From contig JAEYOM010000014.1 in assembly GCA_023411715.1 (NCBI GenBank), positions 16,814 through 80,813 of the forward strand: a DNA stretch of 64,000 nucleotides, read 5' to 3'. Below the pieces are notes generated by a model. That model did not search any database. It worked only from the letters and a program-made list of their open reading frames with translations, and was not told where the DNA came from. Position numbers and translations under genes: made by a program. How positions within the stretch are numbered: the stretch's first letter is position 1; every line of letters begins with the position of its first letter. The stretch comes from Bacillota bacterium (GTDB taxonomy: Bacteria; Bacillota; Clostridia; Acetivibrionales; DTU013). Below are positions 60,824 to 64,000 of the stretch, in pieces.

Positions 60824-61294
60824 TTAAATTACCGTAACAATGCTGAAAACCTGGATGCCGAGGCCTTGCCCGAATGCGGTGAGGCCTTCGCCTGTTGTGG
60901 CGGTGATCCCGATGCAGTTTTCCGGTATATTGAGGAGAATGGACAGACTGCGCCGGATATCAGGAATTCTGGGCGTTATTTTCGGCCTAGCGCACTCGAT
61001 GGATACGGAGAGATGGACTATCCTGTAGTCGTTCATATATTTCAGCGCTTCGAGAACGTACGCGCTGCTGTCTTTTATACCGTTATCCAGACACATTTCG
61101 TCGCTTATCGCACCGAGTATATTGACGCAGGTGACGCCGGATATGGCATTTGTTACCGAATGTAGTATAACGTCAGCATCGCTGTTTCCCCTGAGCGACG
61201 GTTCGCCTTCGAATACGATCCCGCCGAGCACTAGCTTTTTATCTTTGTCATCGAAATCGAATGCATGGCTGTCCTGGCCTATACCAACTTTCAT
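60824..61294 (-). CDS. ispF: 2-C-methyl-D-erythritol 2,4-cyclodiphosphate synthase
   Basis: The 156-residue protein forms the cyclic diphosphate in the non-mevalonate pathway. It has the metal pair GQDSHAF, the GNSDADVILHSV block (His ligand; GHSDAD is more usual) and GITATTGEGLTAFGQGLGIQ at the C-terminus. The middle differs from E. coli-type IspF (no GDIGxHFPD) but this is common for a clostridial variant of the family. It is on the minus strand, unlike ispD. Confidence 0.9.
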   Translation of the reverse strand: MKVGIGQDSHAFDFDDKDKKLVLGGIVFEGEPSLRGNSDADVILHSVTNAISGVTCVNILGAISDEMCLDNGIKDSSAYVLEALKYMNDYRIVHLSVSIECARPKITPRIPDIRRSLSILLNIPENCIGITATTGEGLTAFGQGLGIQVFSIVTVI

Positions 61295-61781
61295 AAATTA
61301 ACTCTCATTCCGTTCTTAATTTGCCGGATACAAGCGCCGTATCCGAAGGCGCGATGCCTATCTGCATTATATTCCCGGCCTTCCCATTTGTCAAAGGCCG
61401 ATGCTTTCGCACTAATAGTACAGGCGTACTTCAAAAACCCTGGCGAACGGATAACTATGCGTTGATAAGATCGATATGTCTACCTTGCCTGGTGTTACCG
61501 CGAATAAGTTGCACATAATCTATAATATACTGTAAATGAAAAAACTATTAATATTCTGCTTTATATTAAGTTCAGTGATTTTGATCAAGAAATAAATAAG
61601 AATAGATATAAGCCCTATTTTTTATGTTAATATGTTTATACAAACTATTCGTTTTATCGGTTTTATTGCCAAGGTTCTCGATATTACGGACCGCGAGTAT
61701 GAAAAAGCCTATAAAATTTTTGACGAACAGAAGATAAGGCAATGAAAGTCCTTATCGATATAGAGTAGGTGAAGGTACTAT
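61295..61781. other. Intergenic region between ispF and the PfkB kinase gene
   Basis: About 490 bp. It has a small hairpin (GGATAC-AAGCGCC-GTATCC, about 61323-61341) and a 37-codon frame (61632-61745). No regulatory element is clear. Confidence 0.5.
61632..61745 (+). CDS. Possible 37-residue protein or gene remnant
   Basis: I do not recognise it. ATG at 61632 opens a frame coding IRFIGFIAKVLDITDREYEK and a short charged end. No clear ribosome-binding site is seen. It precedes the kinase gene by 36 bp and could be the remnant of a longer gene. Confidence 0.3.
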   Translation: MFIQTIRFIGFIAKVLDITDREYEKAYKIFDEQKIRQ

Positions 61782-62762
61782 ATGTTTGACATTGTTGCAT
61801 TGGGAGAGTTATTGATTGATTTTACACCGGCAGGCAATTCTCCGGCGGGTAATATGCTATTTGAGAGAAATCCCGGCGGGGCGCCGGCAAATTTACTTGC
61901 TGCGGCTTCCAGGCTGGGAGGGAATTGCGCCTTTATCGGAAAGGTTGGGGATGATCAGTTCGGCCGTTTCTTGAAAGGAGTGCTGGAGGAGAATCATATT
62001 GATGTCGGGGGATTAAGGTCTTCCAAAGACGTAAATACAACACTGGCCTTTGTTCATCTGGACGAAAGCGGAGACAGGAGCTTCAGTTTTTACAGGAAGC
62101 CAGGGGCGGACATTATGCTTTCACCGGATGAGCTGGATTTTGGTGTTATCGATAATTGTAAAATATTTCATTTCGGTTCCTTGTCGATGACCAGCGAGCC
62201 CGCAAGAAGCGCTACGCTCAAAGCAGTGGAATATGCTAAAGCGAAAAAGAAGATAATATCGTATGATCCGAACTGGAGACCGCCTTTATGGGAAAATAAT
62301 ATTTCCGCAAAGGAAGGTATGCTGTCTGGGCTTAAATTTGCGGATATTCTGAAAATCTCTGAAACAGAACTGGAGTTTCTGACCGGTGAAAATGATCCTG
62401 AAAAGGGGAGCAGAGCGCTTTTCGACGGAGGGATAAAGCTGGTGCTTGTTACGCTTGGGCCAAAAGGGTGCTTTTACAGGTATTCTCAGGGCTTTGGCCA
62501 TTTAGGTACCTATGATACAGCCGTAATTGATACGACCGGCGCGGGAGATGCCTTCCTCGGAGGACTTCTTTATCAGTTAAGCAAAGTTACGGTTCCGATA
62601 TCCGAGCTCAATAAAACCGAGTTAACAGATATGATTGACTTTTCCAATGCGGTCGGAGCCCTTTGTTCTGCAAAGAGAGGCGCTATTCCTGCAATGCCGG
62701 CCTTTCGGGAAGTGAAAGAATGCATGAGTCACGTTCAAAAACTAAAGCTTTCATACTTGTGA
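61782..62762 (+). CDS. PfkB-family carbohydrate kinase (fructokinase-like)
   Basis: The 326-residue protein has the PfkB signatures GGAPANLLAAASRLGG near the N-terminus and DTTGAGDAFLGGLLYQ (catalytic Asp in GAGD) near residue 250. The overall match is to fructokinases (GELLIDFTP, NPGGAPAN). It phosphorylates a free sugar with ATP. GTGAAGG precedes the ATG. No sugar transporter is nearby. Confidence 0.88.
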   Translation: MFDIVALGELLIDFTPAGNSPAGNMLFERNPGGAPANLLAAASRLGGNCAFIGKVGDDQFGRFLKGVLEENHIDVGGLRSSKDVNTTLAFVHLDESGDRSFSFYRKPGADIMLSPDELDFGVIDNCKIFHFGSLSMTSEPARSATLKAVEYAKAKKKIISYDPNWRPPLWENNISAKEGMLSGLKFADILKISETELEFLTGENDPEKGSRALFDGGIKLVLVTLGPKGCFYRYSQGFGHLGTYDTAVIDTTGAGDAFLGGLLYQLSKVTVPISELNKTELTDMIDFSNAVGALCSAKRGAIPAMPAFREVKECMSHVQKLKLSYL

Positions 62763-62833
62763 GCTATAGAGTATCTGATAAATCGAGGCCTGATAAATTG
62801 GTAGCTTGACACGATTTGTCAGTAATACGGCTA

Positions 62834-62862
62834 TTGACAGACATTTCAGGTTGTAATATACT
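62834..62862 (+). promoter_or_regulatory. Promoter of the T-box/proS transcript
   Basis: TTGACA (62834-62839), a 17-base spacer and TATACT (62857-62862); transcription would start near 62869. Confidence 0.82.
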
Positions 62863-62868
62863 ACTTTT

Positions 62869-63058
62869 AATTTAACAGTTGAAGTCGATGACGGGAATGC
62901 GAAAGCCGAAAGCTTTCTTCCCACCCCTGAGACGCAGCTGACGAGGCTGCCGCTTGATGCCGCGATAAAGGCTTTTAGAGTTGGGTTATCCAAATTGGGT
63001 GGTACCGCGGAATTGATTCGTCCCTGTATAGTTTCTACAGGGGCGTTTTTATTTTTTT
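62869..63058 (+). ncRNA. T-box leader of proS, unusually short Stem I region
   Basis: The T-box sequence AAATTGGGTGGTACCGCG is at 62992-63009; the bulge reads UGGU, fitting an A73 tRNA such as tRNA-Pro. The terminator CGTCCCTGTA/TACAGGGGCG plus a T run is at 63019-63058. The 5' part has GATGACGGGAA (start of Stem I) and CTTCCCACCCC close behind (end of Stem I), so the interior is only about 20 bases and forms a small hairpin (AAAGC-CGAAA-GCTTT). I could not find a specifier loop with a Pro codon. Confidence 0.82.
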
Positions 63059-63179
63059 GAATGCGTGTAAGCTGCGAAATTCGGTGTCAGCCTTCGGTCG
63101 TAAAAGTGCTCACATATAAAAATATGCTGCGCCTTTTACGCCTCGGCTTCCTAGAATTTCTTGCTTCTGACGCATTCAA
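63057..63179. repeat. 123-bp imperfect palindrome between T-box and proS
   Basis: TTGAATGCGT at the left pairs with ACGCATTCAA at the right; within them GCGAAATTC/GAATTTC and CGTAAAAG/CTTTTACG pair. It would form one long hairpin in the proS mRNA leader. Confidence 0.82.
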
Positions 63180-63237
63180 ACTGGATTGGGCGGCGGATTA
63201 CTTTACTTGGTTATATAAATTTAGAGGAGTTGATGTT

Positions 63238-64000
63238 ATGGCACAGGATAAGAAGTTCGTTGAAGAGATCACTCCAATGAACGAGGACTTTACACAATGG
63301 TACACGGATGTTATCAAAAAGGCCGACCTGGTCGACTATTCGAGCGTAAGGGGCTGCATGATAATCAGGCCTTACGGCTATGCGATCTGGGAGAATATAC
63401 AGAAGGAGCTCAACGACAGGTTCAAAAAGACCGGACATGAAAATGTCTACATGCCCATGTTCATTCCGGAAAGCCTGCTCCAGAAGGAGAAGGATCATGT
63501 CGAGGGTTTTGCGCCCGAGGTGGCCTGGGTCACCCACGGAGGCGCGGAGGAACTGACCGAGAAACTTTGCGTAAGGCCTACCTCGGAGACTCTGTTCTGT
63601 GATCATTATGCGAACATAATACACTCCTACAGGGATCTGCCGAAGCTATACAATCAATGGTGCTCGGTCGTCAGATGGGAGAAGACCACAAGGCCGTTCC
63701 TGAGGACCATGGAGTTCCTGTGGCAGGAAGGGCACACCGCCCACGCCACTGCGGAGGAAGCGCAGGAAGAGACGATCAGGATGCTCAACGTATACGCGGA
63801 ATTCTGCCAAAACGTACTTGCTATCCCGGTAGTAAAGGGGCAGAAGACGGAGAAGGAGAAATTTGCAGGCGCCAAGGCCACCTACACTATAGAAAGCCTT
63901 ATGCATAACGGGGTCGCACTGCAGTCCGGGACCTCGCATAATTTCGGGGACGGTTTCGCCAGGGCGTTCAACATTCAATATACCGACAGTTCGAACCAGC
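63238..64000 (+). CDS. proS: Prolyl-tRNA synthetase, archaeal/short type, 3' partial
   Basis: The frame is open to the window end (254 codons). It has the class II features of the short ProS type without an editing insert: the N-terminus FTQWYTDVIKKADLVDYSSV, RPYGYAIWENI, the motif 2 region CVRPTSETLFC and WCSVVRWEKTTRPFLRT with EFLWQEGHTAHAT. It charges tRNA-Pro. AGAGGAGTTGATGTT precedes the ATG. A T-box and a palindrome form its leader. Confidence 0.94.
   Translation, partial: MAQDKKFVEEITPMNEDFTQWYTDVIKKADLVDYSSVRGCMIIRPYGYAIWENIQKELNDRFKKTGHENVYMPMFIPESLLQKEKDHVEGFAPEVAWVTHGGAEELTEKLCVRPTSETLFCDHYANIIHSYRDLPKLYNQWCSVVRWEKTTRPFLRTMEFLWQEGHTAHATAEEAQEETIRMLNVYAEFCQNVLAIPVVKGQKTEKEKFAGAKATYTIESLMHNGVALQSGTSHNFGDGFARAFNIQYTDSSNQ

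Overview
The window is chromosomal DNA of an anaerobic, endospore-forming member of the Clostridia. The grounds are an alpha/beta-type small acid-soluble spore protein, a CwlD-type cortex amidase, Rex, [FeFe] hydrogenases, the ctsR-mcsA-mcsB-clpC operon followed by radA, carD, a PIN/TRAM gene, ispD, ispF and a T-box-controlled proS, and strong AGGAGG ribosome-binding sites. The genus cannot be fixed from the sequence alone. Most genes have moderate GC; several inserted blocks (about 41.6-42.2, 49.7-51.6, 57.2-59.5 and 60.1-60.8 kb) are visibly AT-richer.

1-5.8 kb: a molybdenum hydroxylase (xanthine dehydrogenase type) operon with Mo-cofactor, FAD and [2Fe-2S] subunits, a membrane protein, a MocA-like nucleotidyltransferase and a THEP1-type NTPase. 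The junction of the last two genes is expanded into nine 24-bp copies, most carrying a stop codon, a ribosome-binding site and a TTG start. 5.8-7.6 kb: small genes, a family-4 uracil-DNA glycosylase and a spore protein.

7.7-15.3 kb: a fermentative and redox-sensing block. An iron alcohol dehydrogenase and an [FeFe] hydrogenase are followed, from a perfect consensus promoter, by a thioredoxin-like [2Fe-2S] protein, a sensory-type [FeFe] hydrogenase with a PAS domain, a SpoIIE-type phosphatase and a TnpB-like protein. The TnpB-like protein has lost two of three RuvC catalytic acids, lacks transposon partners, and is followed by a run of hairpins ending in a terminator that could be its guide RNA. 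This is the most unusual feature of the window and resembles an exapted, nuclease-dead TnpB (TldR-like) regulator.

15.4-20.7 kb: a CsoR-family repressor with matching palindromic operators in front of its neighbours (CcdA/TlpA-type thiol redox pair; UPF0324 transporter and a small ferredoxin), then a MarR regulator and a flavin-type oxidoreductase. 20.8-26.8 kb: a response regulator with GGDEF domain, membrane and HEAT-repeat proteins, cwlD, an ABC-F ATPase and rex. 26.9-30.4 kb: aroF-tyrA-aroA on the minus strand. 31-36.3 kb: an EF-G paralogue, a truncated GyrI-like pseudogene, an Eis-type acetyltransferase and a DUF4349 lipoprotein.

36.5-64 kb: the conserved clostridial stress and isoprenoid chain (ctsR, mcsA, mcsB, clpC, radA, carD, PIN/TRAM, ispD, ispF, proS), interrupted by accessory cargo: an exported protein, a VapBC-like toxin-antitoxin pair, a glycosyltransferase and GH15 enzyme, a nitroreductase, a TetR/MFS pair, a NatAB-type exporter and an AT-rich three-gene cassette bracketed by inverted copies of a 190-bp palindromic element. 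disA is not found after radA. The 3' end of ispF is duplicated beside this cassette with mainly silent differences, which suggests integration at the gene end. The window ends inside proS, behind a T-box leader with an unusually short Stem I region.
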